A DNA stretch of 47,228 nt from Rhizomicrobium sp. GTDB taxonomy: Bacteria; Pseudomonadota; Alphaproteobacteria; Micropepsales; Micropepsaceae. Position 1 is the first letter of the stretch, and the number at the start of each line of letters is the position of its first letter. The position numbers and the translations under genes are program-made. The notes under the pieces were generated by a model. The model was not told the DNA's origin. It was given only the letters and a program-made list of their open reading frames with translations, and made no database searches. The stretch is taken from NCBI GenBank assembly GCA_031291635.1, contig JARLIR010000021.1, forward strand, positions 1-47,228, written 5' to 3'. Below, one piece after another: positions 17,322 to 25,644 of this stretch.

Positions 17322-18668
17322 CTAGAGAAATCGGCTTAGCACAAGAACCGTTGCAAATCCCATGATGGACACCACGGTTTCCAATACCGACCACGTTCGA
17401 AAAGTTGCGGGCGTGCTGGTCCCCAAATAGCTCTTGACCAGCCAGAATCCTGGATCATTGACATGCGAGAAGAACACCGATCCCGCCCCGATGGCCAGTA
17501 CGATCCATTCCGGCGCAACACCCGAGGCAGCCACCACACCCGGCATAATCCCCGCAGCTGTAATGGTTGCCACCGTGGCCGAGCCGGTTGCAAGCCGTAT
17601 GGCGACGGCAATCGACCAAGCCAACACTATAGGCGATAACGAACCTGCGGCGGCGAGGCGGGCCAACAAATCCGATAGCCCAGCACTCACCAAGACCTGC
17701 TTCAGCGCCCCACCAGTCCCAATGGCGAGCAAGATCGCACCAGCGGGCTTCATGGTTTCCTGCCAAATGGCCTGCTGCACCTCCGCCTTGCCCATGCGCG
17801 CCCCAAAGAGCAGCGGCAGCGCCACAAGGCAGGCTAGCAGCAAAGCCAACACCGGATTGCTCGCCAGCGACAGCCAGGTAAAATGCACTGCGATACTGGG
17901 CGGCAACAACACCTCAACTTGCCCAGCGCCAATCAGCAGAACTGGCAATAGCACCACAAGAAGGGCGCGCCAGGTCTGTGTAGAGTGAACGCCATTGACC
18001 CCAGGAAGGGTTGGGGTTGGTGCCAGCACGACACCGCGCGCTGTCAGCAGAGAGAGTAAGGGACCGGCCACAATCGCCGTCGGCGCGGCCACTAGCACAC
18101 CGTAAAAAATGGTGAGGCCCAAATTCGCATTCAGCGTTGTGACCGCCAGCAAAGGACCTGGATGCGGCGGCACCAGCGCATGGATCACCGAAAGGCCGGT
18201 CAAGGCTGACAGCATCAAGCGCAGCTTGATGAAGTCCCGGTCCTTACTGGACGGCAAGGCGACAGCAGCGCTGGCGACAATCGGCAACAGCAACACCAAA
18301 CCAGTTTCGAAAAAGAGCGGCAGCCCGAGCACAAGTGCCACCAGGAGACTCATCCACGGTGCCCGGCGCCTTTCAGCCGGGCCGATCATCATGCGCGCAA
18401 GGCCAGAAGCACCATCCGAGAGCTGCAGCATGGTTCCCAAAGCCAGCCCCAGCGCCACGACCAAACCAATACCGCCGAGGACATCGCCGACGCCCTTCTG
18501 CACCGCCTTGGCCGTGTCTGGCAGGGACAATCCGCTGAGTGGGCCGATGATAAAGGCACCGCACAGCAGCGCTACAAAGGGGTGCAAACGCCCGCGCACG
18601 ATGAGAAAAATCGAGAGTCCAACACCGAACAGCGCGGCGAGAGCCAAGCGGCTGTCGGCCGCCATCAT
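17322..18668 (-). CDS. Gluconate:H+ symporter, GntP family
   Basis: The inner-membrane protein of about 448 residues is hydrophobic throughout with 12-14 predicted membrane segments. The segment QKGVGDVLGGIGLVVALGLALG and the later LPLFFETGLVLLLP and PPHPGPLLAV are hallmarks of GntP/GntT/IdnT permeases. It imports gluconate or a similar aldonate. The start may be ATG 18668 or GTG 18674; GAAGG lies upstream of both. It is followed by the FadR-type regulator, and gntK is nearby, completing uptake, phosphorylation and control. Confidence 0.92.
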   Translation of the reverse strand: MMAADSRLALAALFGVGLSIFLIVRGRLHPFVALLCGAFIIGPLSGLSLPDTAKAVQKGVGDVLGGIGLVVALGLALGTMLQLSDGASGLARMMIGPAERRRAPWMSLLVALVLGLPLFFETGLVLLLPIVASAAVALPSSKDRDFIKLRLMLSALTGLSVIHALVPPHPGPLLAVTTLNANLGLTIFYGVLVAAPTAIVAGPLLSLLTARGVVLAPTPTLPGVNGVHSTQTWRALLVVLLPVLLIGAGQVEVLLPPSIAVHFTWLSLASNPVLALLLACLVALPLLFGARMGKAEVQQAIWQETMKPAGAILLAIGTGGALKQVLVSAGLSDLLARLAAAGSLSPIVLAWSIAVAIRLATGSATVATITAAGIMPGVVAASGVAPEWIVLAIGAGSVFFSHVNDPGFWLVKSYLGTSTPATFRTWSVLETVVSIMGFATVLVLSRFL

Positions 18669-18776
18669 CGCCACGACGCCTTCAAACGCGGTCGCCCAGA
18701 AGCGCTGATTGTTGGCATAATTGTCCTCCCAGCGTGGTCATGTAACCTGACCGATCCGCCCCAGTTTTGGGTAAAT

Positions 18777-18787
18777 CTGTATGACAG
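18777..18787. promoter_or_regulatory. Candidate FadR-type operator upstream of gntP
   Basis: CTGTATGACAG is an 11-bp inverted repeat (CTGT-ATG-ACAG) carrying the GT-N3-AC core known for FadR-subfamily regulators. It lies about 110 bp upstream of the permease start. I found no matching copy near gntK. Confidence 0.4.
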
Positions 18788-18957
18788 GTATTGGGTGGAA
18801 CACGCAAGTATACGCATATTTTTCTTGTTTGTGGCTTTTTTGGCCTTGAACTTGTCCAACCAATTTGCGTAGCGTGTACTAAGTTGTCGCAGCACTAAAG
18901 ACCGCGTGTGGTCATTGGTTGTTGGAGAAACAACAAAAGCACCGCAGGGAGGTGTTC

Positions 18958-19227
18958 TTGGAAAGCCTATCATCCTATGAGTTGGAAAGCGGCGAGTGTG
19001 GTCGCGACGCCGTTCCCACGCATTTAACGCCAATGCAGTGGAAAATTCTGCACGGGGTCCATTCGGGTCTTCTCAACAAACAAATCGCTTATGACCTGGG
19101 GATCGCCGAGGCGACTGTCAAAGCCCACATGACCGTGCTGATGCGCAAACTGAACGTACGCAACCGCACACAAGTGGCGCTCGCTGCCCAAGCTATGCAG
19201 CGCACGAGCCCGGCGCTGGTGCGCTGA
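18958..19227 (+). CDS. Minimal LuxR-type DNA-binding protein
   Basis: This small protein of about 89 residues consists almost only of a LuxR/GerE helix-turn-helix: LTPMQWKILHGVHSGLLNKQIAYDLGIAEATVKAHMTVLMRKLNVRNRTQVAL, quoted here only as a location guide by its ends LTPMQW and RTQVAL. TTG 18958 is chosen as start because AGGGAGG (18946-18952) lies 5 nt before it; an in-frame GTG overlaps that site and an earlier TTG at 18919 lacks one. No receiver or autoinducer domain is encoded, so it resembles orphan regulators such as GerE. It is divergent from gntP and convergent with the RND pump gene. Its targets and signal are unknown. Confidence 0.8.
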   Translation: MESLSSYELESGECGRDAVPTHLTPMQWKILHGVHSGLLNKQIAYDLGIAEATVKAHMTVLMRKLNVRNRTQVALAAQAMQRTSPALVR

Positions 19228-19256
19228 GCCCATGCCGCAATGGCTAGGGGCGCGTT

Positions 19257-22200
19257 CTAGATGTGATGGTGCACCGCCTCCGTGCCGGTGACGCGCTTTT
19301 CGATGCTCCGCAGCGTCACATAGAAAACCGGCGTGAGGAAAAGACCGAAGAACGTGACACCGAGCATCCCGAAGAACACCGCAATACCCATGGCGTGGCG
19401 CATTTCAGCACCCGCGCCGGTGGACAACACCAGCGGCACCACCCCCATGATGAAGGCAAAGGAGGTCATCAGAATAGGGCGCAAGCGTAACCGTGCGGCC
19501 TCGACTGCCGCGGGGAAAGTCTTCTTACCTTGAATCTCGAGGTCGCGCGCGAACTCAACAATCAGGATTGCGTTTTTGCACGCGAGCCCGATCAGTACGA
19601 ACAAACCAATTTGGGTGAAGATGTTGTTATCCCCGCCCGTCAACCAGACACCCCAGATCGCCGATAATAGACACATCGGCACGATCAAGATCACGGCCAA
19701 CGGCAAGAACAGGCTTTCATACTGGGCGGCGAGTACCAAGAAAACCAACAGCACGCAGATAGGGAAGACCAGTAAAGCGGTATTGCCAGCCAGAATCTGC
19801 TGATAGGTCAGTTCCGTCCATTCGAAGTTCATGCCTTTGGGCAAGTTGCTTTGCAAAAGGCGGGCCATCGCCGCTTGCGCTTGCCCAGTCGAATAGCCGG
19901 GGGCGGGACCACCGTTCAGATCAGCGGCGCGAAAGCCATTATAGCGCATCGCGCTATCGGGCCCCGCGGTTTCGGTGACATTGATCATCGACCCCAAAGG
20001 CACCATCTGACCGCTGGCATTGCGGGTTTGCAATTTGGTGATGTCTTCCGGCTGCGAGCGGAAATGGCTGTCCGCTTGCGCGATCACCTGATAGGTGCGG
20101 CCGAATTTGTTGAAGTCGTCGACATAGATCGACCCCAGATAAATCTGCATCGTGTCGAAGACGTCTTGCACATCAACGCCAAGCTGCATGGCCCTGGTGC
20201 GGTCGAGCGTGGCGTCGAGTTGTGGCACACCGATCTTGAAGTTGGAAAAGACACCTGCCAAAGCGGGCTCGCTGCGCGCCTTGAGCTGGATGGCCTTCAT
20301 CGCCTTATCAAGGGCTTCGTAACCCAGATCGGTGCGATCCTCGACTTGCAGCTTGAAGCCGCCGATGGTGCCGAGGCCCTGGACCGGCGGAGGCGGAAAG
20401 ATGGCGATGATCGCGTCTTTCACGCCGGCAAATTTCTGCTGCAGCTTCTGCGAGATAGCGACACCGGACAAAGCAGCGGAAGGGCGCTCCGCAAAGGGCT
20501 TCAGAGTGACAAAGACGATGCCGGCGGACGGACTATTGATGAAGCCGTTGATCGAGAGGCCCGGGAAGGACACGGCGCTCTCGACCCCAGGCTCTTTCAG
20601 CGCGATAGCGGACATATCGCGGATTACCTTTTCGGTGCGGTCCAGCGTGGCGCCATCGGGCAGCTGCGCAAAACTGACGAGGTATTGCTTATCTTGGATC
20701 GGCACAAATCCGGATGGTACTAGTTGAAAGCCGATAAAGGCCGCCACCAGTAACGCCCCGTAGACACCGAGCGCGCGAGTTTTGTGGCCAAGCGCGCCGG
20801 TCACGCCGCGGCTGTAGCCATCAGAACTGCGACGGAAAAAGCGATTGAAGCCACGGAAGAACGGCCCAATCCATTTGTCCATCAAGCGCGTCAGCCCGTC
20901 CTTCGGGGCGTCATGCGCTTTAAGCAAGGTTGCCGCCAGAGCTGGTGAAAGGGTCAAAGAATTGAAAGCGGAGATCACAGTCGAGAACGCGATAGTGAGG
21001 GCGAACTGGCGATAGAACTGACCGGTGAGGCCGCTGATAAAGGCAATCGGCACAAAGACGGCGCAGAGCACGAGCGCAATGGCGATGATAGGCCCCGTCA
21101 CTTCACGCATGGCGCGCAAGGTAGCGTCGCGCGGGTTTAAACCTTCTTCGATTCCACGCTCGACATTCTCCACTACCACGATGGCATCATCGACCACGAT
21201 ACCGATCGCCAGCACCAGCCCGAACAGCGACAGCGCATTGATCGAAAAGCCGAACATATACATCGCCGCAAAGGTGCCGACGATCGAGACCGGCACCGCT
21301 AGTAGCGGAATGATTGAGGCTCGCCAAGTTTGCAGGAATAGGATCACCACCAATACGACGAGCGCGATGGCTTCCAGAAGGGTGTGGACGACCGCCTCAA
21401 TCGAACCGCGCACGAAGACGGTGGGATCGTAGGCAATACGATATTCGACGCCTGGCGGAAAATTCTGGCTTAGCTCCGCCATTGTCTTGCGCACGGAATC
21501 CGAGATCTGGATGGCGTTGGAGCCTGGGGCCTGAAAAATTGGAATGGCCACCGCCGGGTTGTTGTTGAGCAGCGACCGCAGGCCGTATTCGGAGGCATCG
21601 ATCTCCACCCGTGCCACATCTTTCAACCGGGTGATGGTGCCACCAGCGTTCTTGATAATAACGTCAGAGAATTGTTCGGGATCGGTCAGGCGGCCCTTGG
21701 CGTTGATCGGCAGCTGTAAGGCCCCTTTAGCACTGTAGGGTGGGCCGTTGATGACACCGGCAGAGACCTGAACGTTCTGGCGGCGGATAGCGCCCACCAC
21801 CTCGTCCGCCGTCAGGCCGCGTTGGGCCACCTTTTGGGGATCGAGCCAGATGCGCATGGCGTAATCGCCCGAGCCGAACATCTGCACACTGCCAACCCCC
21901 GAAATTTTGGCAAGCTGGTCCTTGACGTTAAGCACGGCGTAATTGCGCAGGTACAGCATGTCATAGCGGTTATTAGGCGAGACCAGATGAACCACCATGG
22001 TCAGGTCCGGTGAACTTTTCACCGTTGTGACGCCAAGATTGCGCGTCACCTCGGGCAAGCGCGGCAGCGCTTGATTGACTCGGTTCTGCACCATCTGCTG
22101 CGCCAGATTGGCGTCCGTCCCCAGCTTGAAGACGACCGTCAGGGTCAAGGAGCCGTCAGACGCGGCCTGCGAGGACATGTACAGCATGTTCTCGGTGCCG

Positions 22201-22415
22201 TTGATTTGCTCCTCCAATGGCGTCGCCACCGTTTCGGCAATCACCTTGGGGTTGGCGCCGGGAAATTGCGCTTTGACCACGACCGAGGGCGGCACCACCT
22301 CGGGATATTCCGAGATCGGCAGTTGGGTGATAGCGATTAGCCCCGCCAGAAAAATGATGATCGAAATCACCCCGGCGAAAATCGGCCGGTCGACGAAAAA
22401 CTTCGAGAGGCTCAT
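19257..22415 (-). CDS. RND efflux permease, HAE1 (AcrB/MexB-like) family
   Basis: The 1052-residue inner-membrane pump starts at ATG 22415 (MSLSKFFVDRPIFAGVIS). Family features include the N-terminal FFVDRPIFA helix, the repeated large periplasmic loops, the proton-relay segment GIVVDDAIVVVENVER in TM4, and the C-terminal LIGLACKNAILIVEFARDL block. It exports hydrophobic or amphiphilic compounds using the proton gradient, working with the adaptor gene immediately upstream (50 bp gap). No outer-membrane channel gene follows, so a TolC/OprM-type partner must be encoded elsewhere. Control is probably by the divergent TetR regulator. Confidence 0.96.
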   Translation of the reverse strand: MSLSKFFVDRPIFAGVISIIIFLAGLIAITQLPISEYPEVVPPSVVVKAQFPGANPKVIAETVATPLEEQINGTENMLYMSSQAASDGSLTLTVVFKLGTDANLAQQMVQNRVNQALPRLPEVTRNLGVTTVKSSPDLTMVVHLVSPNNRYDMLYLRNYAVLNVKDQLAKISGVGSVQMFGSGDYAMRIWLDPQKVAQRGLTADEVVGAIRRQNVQVSAGVINGPPYSAKGALQLPINAKGRLTDPEQFSDVIIKNAGGTITRLKDVARVEIDASEYGLRSLLNNNPAVAIPIFQAPGSNAIQISDSVRKTMAELSQNFPPGVEYRIAYDPTVFVRGSIEAVVHTLLEAIALVVLVVILFLQTWRASIIPLLAVPVSIVGTFAAMYMFGFSINALSLFGLVLAIGIVVDDAIVVVENVERGIEEGLNPRDATLRAMREVTGPIIAIALVLCAVFVPIAFISGLTGQFYRQFALTIAFSTVISAFNSLTLSPALAATLLKAHDAPKDGLTRLMDKWIGPFFRGFNRFFRRSSDGYSRGVTGALGHKTRALGVYGALLVAAFIGFQLVPSGFVPIQDKQYLVSFAQLPDGATLDRTEKVIRDMSAIALKEPGVESAVSFPGLSINGFINSPSAGIVFVTLKPFAERPSAALSGVAISQKLQQKFAGVKDAIIAIFPPPPVQGLGTIGGFKLQVEDRTDLGYEALDKAMKAIQLKARSEPALAGVFSNFKIGVPQLDATLDRTRAMQLGVDVQDVFDTMQIYLGSIYVDDFNKFGRTYQVIAQADSHFRSQPEDITKLQTRNASGQMVPLGSMINVTETAGPDSAMRYNGFRAADLNGGPAPGYSTGQAQAAMARLLQSNLPKGMNFEWTELTYQQILAGNTALLVFPICVLLVFLVLAAQYESLFLPLAVILIVPMCLLSAIWGVWLTGGDNNIFTQIGLFVLIGLACKNAILIVEFARDLEIQGKKTFPAAVEAARLRLRPILMTSFAFIMGVVPLVLSTGAGAEMRHAMGIAVFFGMLGVTFFGLFLTPVFYVTLRSIEKRVTGTEAVHHHI

Positions 22416-22465
22416 AAAATTATATTCCGTTTCAATAGTCACAGCCGTTTGAAAATCACGGGGCC

Positions 22466-23656
22466 TTAGCGGGTGGCAGCCGAACGCGGCGAGGCTTCAG
22501 CGATTTGTGTGGCGGTTTGAACCACAGCCCCGGGGGCGACATGCTGCAGACCGTCGATGATCACCCGATCACCCGCGTGCAAGCCGTGCAGCACTTCGCG
22601 TTCACCATCCACACCGGGGCCCAGCACCACTTCACGGAAGGCGGCTTTGCTAGCAGCGTCGATAACAAAGACGAAGCGCTTGTTCTGGTCAGTGCCGATG
22701 GCGCCTTCCGGCACGAGCAGGGCGCCGTGATCAATCTGGCTGCCCAATTTGACGGTGGCGAACATGCCGCTGATCAGGGCACCGTCTTTATTATCGAAAC
22801 GAGCGCGGGCGCGAATGGTGCCGGAACCGGTGTCGATCTTGTTGTCGAAGCTGTAGATGGTGCCGCGATAGACGTGGCCGGCATCTCCTTGCAACGTGAG
22901 CTCCACCGGCACTGCCTGCTCGGTGGTTTGGTTGGCTACTCTGCTGCGCATCAAGTTTAAATAGGTCGGCTCATCCACTTCGAAATCGGCATAGATGCCG
23001 TCTGTCGAAACGATGGAGGCCAGCAAGAGGGCGGTCGGTCCCGCAGTCACCAAATTGCCGATGGTGATCTCGGGGCGACTGATGCGCCCCGAGATCGGCG
23101 CCCGCACATAGGCATGCTCAACATCTAACGCCGCTTGCCGTAGCGCTGCTTCGGCGACTTGCACATTGGCGATCGCCACTCGGGCCGCATTGACGCGTTG
23201 ATCGTAAGCACTTTGGGCGATGGCTTGTGCCTTGAGCAGGCCAGCCCCGCGGTCGAATTCCGTTTTGGCCAGAGCCGCGGAGGCGGTAGCCGAGGCCAGA
23301 TCGCCACGCGCTTTGGCAGCACTGGCCTCATAGGCCCGAGGATCGATGACGAACAAGATGTCGCCAGCATGTACCATCTGGCCGTCCCTGAAGCGGATCT
23401 CAGTCACCCGGCCGGTAACCTCGGGACGGATGTCGGCCGCATCAACCGCCTGCATGCGACCAGAAAAGGACGACCAAATGCGCACATCGCGGGGGGTTAT
23501 GGTGCGGGCCACCACGGGAACCGGTGCCGCGGCTGCTGGGCCAGCACTAGCCCGCCCGCTTTCATGGGTAAGGAAAAAAACCGCCAAAACCGCGGCAAAT
23601 GCCACACTGCCCAGGAGATAAGGACGATTCCGCAGATGGGTTGTAAAAGCTATCAT
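22466..23656 (-). CDS. RND periplasmic adaptor (membrane fusion protein, AcrA/MexA-like)
   Basis: The protein has 396 residues from ATG 23656, with an N-terminal membrane anchor (RNRPYLLGSVAFAAVLAVFFL) and no lipobox. Then come a half-lipoyl motif (VEAADIRPEVTGRV-like, seen as VDAADIRPEVTGRV), a coiled-coil hairpin around residues 100-165, the second lipoyl half (AYVRAPISGRISR), and beta-barrel/membrane-proximal domains. It bridges the RND permease to an outer-membrane channel. An ATG 12 nt upstream is an alternative start. It is the first gene of the pump operon and divergent from a TetR gene across only 68 bp. Confidence 0.94.
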   Translation of the reverse strand: MIAFTTHLRNRPYLLGSVAFAAVLAVFFLTHESGRASAGPAAAAPVPVVARTITPRDVRIWSSFSGRMQAVDAADIRPEVTGRVTEIRFRDGQMVHAGDILFVIDPRAYEASAAKARGDLASATASAALAKTEFDRGAGLLKAQAIAQSAYDQRVNAARVAIANVQVAEAALRQAALDVEHAYVRAPISGRISRPEITIGNLVTAGPTALLLASIVSTDGIYADFEVDEPTYLNLMRSRVANQTTEQAVPVELTLQGDAGHVYRGTIYSFDNKIDTGSGTIRARARFDNKDGALISGMFATVKLGSQIDHGALLVPEGAIGTDQNKRFVFVIDAASKAAFREVVLGPGVDGEREVLHGLHAGDRVIIDGLQHVAPGAVVQTATQIAEASPRSAATR

Positions 23657-23724
23657 GGCGCCCCACATTGTGTATTGAGCATCACAGATATGGCCGATCC
23701 GGCGTTTTTCAAGAGATTTTTGTA

Positions 23725-24384
23725 ATGAATGGCACAAAAAAAACGCCCTGCGTAAAGTTGGGGCGGCCCCGGGAGTTCGACCTCAATGCCGCCCTCGACC
23801 AGGCGATGCAGGTGTTCTGGCGTAAAGGCTATGAGGGCGCCTCGATGGCGGATTTGACCACGGCGATGGGGATCAATTCTCCCAGCGTTTACGCCGCCTT
23901 CGGCAGCAAACACGGCCTCTTCAAAGCCGTACTCGATCATCACGACAAGACGCGGGCCGGGTTTTTGCGCGACGTGCTTGCCGCTCCCAGCGCCAAGGAT
24001 GCCGCGTCGCGCTTTCTTCTGGGCGTGGCCGAACACGCCACCGATCCCGGCCATCCTCCGGGTAGCTTGTTGGTGCAAGGCGGGCTGACCTGTGGCGACG
24101 CCGCGGCAAAAATTCCTGAGGAAGTCGCGCGTCACCGCGCCGGTGCTGAATTGACCTTGCGCGAACGTTTTGAATGCAGCACCGCTGCCAAGGAATTGCC
24201 CTTAGGGGCCCAGCCCCCCGCCTTGGCGCGTTATCTCATCGCGGTGGCCAATGGCATGTGCGTACAAGCTTCGTCCGGCGCAACGCGGGAAGAACTGCAG
24301 CAGGTCGTGCAATTGGCCCTTTCCGCCTGGCCGGAACCGGCGACGGGCGGAACAACGCCATCGTGTGAGACGGCCAAGAAATAA
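23725..24384 (+). CDS. TetR-family regulator of the RND pump
   Basis: The 219-residue protein has an N-terminal TetR helix-turn-helix (GASMADLTTAMGINSPSVYAAFGSKHGLFKAVLDHHD, from G39 region to D70 region; first and last motifs GASMADL and KHGLFKAV) and a divergent ligand-binding domain. ATG 23725 is chosen because it places LGRPREFD at residue 11, the normal distance. The 68-bp gap to the divergent adaptor gene must contain both promoters and the operator, so it most likely represses the pump and itself until a drug-like ligand binds. It is convergent with the LacI gene, with 6 bp between stops. Confidence 0.92.
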   Translation: MNGTKKTPCVKLGRPREFDLNAALDQAMQVFWRKGYEGASMADLTTAMGINSPSVYAAFGSKHGLFKAVLDHHDKTRAGFLRDVLAAPSAKDAASRFLLGVAEHATDPGHPPGSLLVQGGLTCGDAAAKIPEEVARHRAGAELTLRERFECSTAAKELPLGAQPPALARYLIAVANGMCVQASSGATREELQQVVQLALSAWPEPATGGTTPSCETAKK

Positions 24385-24390
24385 CCAGCT

Positions 24391-25449
24391 TCAGAGGGCT
24401 GCGCCGCAGGACTTTCGTATCACAAGTTGGCAAGGCAGTACGGTGGGTTCAGCCTGTTCACCACGCATGAGCTTCAGCAGCGTATCCACCAGCACTTCAC
24501 CTGCCAGATGGGTGTCCTGCCTCATTGTGGTGAGAGCTGGCGTGATCATACTAGCGACCGGGATGTCATCAAAGCCGACGAGCGAAACATCTTCCGGCAC
24601 CCGGTAGCCTTTTTCATGCAAGACCTGCAAAGCGGCAATGGCGATGAGATCGCTTGCAGCGAAAATGCCATCGACCGGAACGCCGTAAGCGATGAGATGG
24701 CGCATGGCTCTCTCGCCATCGGGTAGCGCACTAACAGCGTCCTGCTGCAATTGCGGCAGCACCGGCAAATCCGCGGCGCGCAAAGCATCGACATAGCCAC
24801 GGTAGCGTCCGAAAAATTCCGGATAATGCTCCGAGGCACAGCCAAGAAAGGCAATGTTGCGGCGACCAAGAGAAATCAAATGGCGGGTCGCTTCCAAGCC
24901 ACTGGTGTAGTCGTCGCAGCCCACCGACAGGCCCGGATGGTTTTTCAACGTCGCACCGTAATGAACGAAATGTGTACCCTCTTCGACGAGACGCTCAAGT
25001 TCGGCACTATAGGTCACGAAATCATCATAGCCCAAGAGGATGATGCCGTCCGCGCGACGGCTGTCTTCGTAATCGATCCGCCAGTTGCTTGAGAGATGTT
25101 GGCACGAGATCAAAAGATCGTAGCCGCGCTTGGCGCAAGCCCCAGTGATCGAGCCCAACATTGACAGAAAGAACGGATTGATCAGTGACGCGTTGAAGCG
25201 CTGATCCTCGAAAAAGAGGATGGCGATGGTCAGGGACCGTTGGCCGCGCAAGTTCGAGGCGTTCTTATCGACCTTGTAGCCAAGTTCCTTGGCGATAAAG
25301 GCGACGCGCCGACGCGTGATCGGACTAATGGTGGGATCACCACGTAACGCGCGCGATACTGTGGGCTGCGATACGCCAGCCTTACGAGCAATGTCGAACG
25401 AGGTCGGTCGTGGAACCGATCCGGGATCACGCGTGGGTTTCTCTCCCAT
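24391..25449 (-). CDS. LacI-family regulator of the alpha-glucan locus
   Basis: The protein has 352 residues from ATG 25449; ATG 25485 is an alternative. The N-terminal LacI helix-turn-helix reads FDIARKAGVSQPTVSRALRG, followed by a hinge (VDKNASNLRG) and a periplasmic-binding-protein-like core with ADGIILLGYDD, IFAASDLIAIAALQVLHE and LVGFDDIPVASM. It lies downstream of TonB receptor 3 on the same strand, beyond a strong terminator, so it is probably expressed from its own promoter. Two LacI-type palindromes in the receptor 3 promoter region are the likely targets. The effector is probably a glucodisaccharide or glucose derivative (inferred). Confidence 0.9.
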   Translation of the reverse strand: MGEKPTRDPGSVPRPTSFDIARKAGVSQPTVSRALRGDPTISPITRRRVAFIAKELGYKVDKNASNLRGQRSLTIAILFFEDQRFNASLINPFFLSMLGSITGACAKRGYDLLISCQHLSSNWRIDYEDSRRADGIILLGYDDFVTYSAELERLVEEGTHFVHYGATLKNHPGLSVGCDDYTSGLEATRHLISLGRRNIAFLGCASEHYPEFFGRYRGYVDALRAADLPVLPQLQQDAVSALPDGERAMRHLIAYGVPVDGIFAASDLIAIAALQVLHEKGYRVPEDVSLVGFDDIPVASMITPALTTMRQDTHLAGEVLVDTLLKLMRGEQAEPTVLPCQLVIRKSCGAAL

Positions 25450-25565
25450 CGGCCTTTTTTCTAAGTCCTGATGCTTCGCCACCATGCCACAAATTCGCAA
25501 CAATAGCAGGGTGGTGGCCACAAATCCGCGCGAGGCGAAGCACAACTTCTAATTGTGTCACACAA

Positions 25566-25595
25566 CAAAAAAGGGCCCGCTAACAATGCGGGCCC
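25566..25595 (-). terminator. Rho-independent terminator of TonB receptor 3
   Basis: A perfect 8-bp stem, GGGCCCGC (25573-25580) with GCGGGCCC (25588-25595) around a 7-nt loop, is followed on the minus strand by TTTTTTG. It lies 49 bp past the receptor stop and separates it from the LacI gene. Confidence 0.92.
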
Positions 25596-25644
25596 CAGTC
25601 GGTTTGCAGGAAAGCCTAGTCCACTGAGAGGTGCGTTACGAAGA

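Noticed and set aside
18808-18819. GTATACGCATAT near gntP, similar to the LacI operators
   Set aside because: It matches in only part of the site and the central palindromic step is broken; gluconate genes have their own regulator.
19851-20723. 290-codon plus-strand open frame opposite the RND permease
   Set aside because: Antisense shadow of a strongly conserved pump gene.
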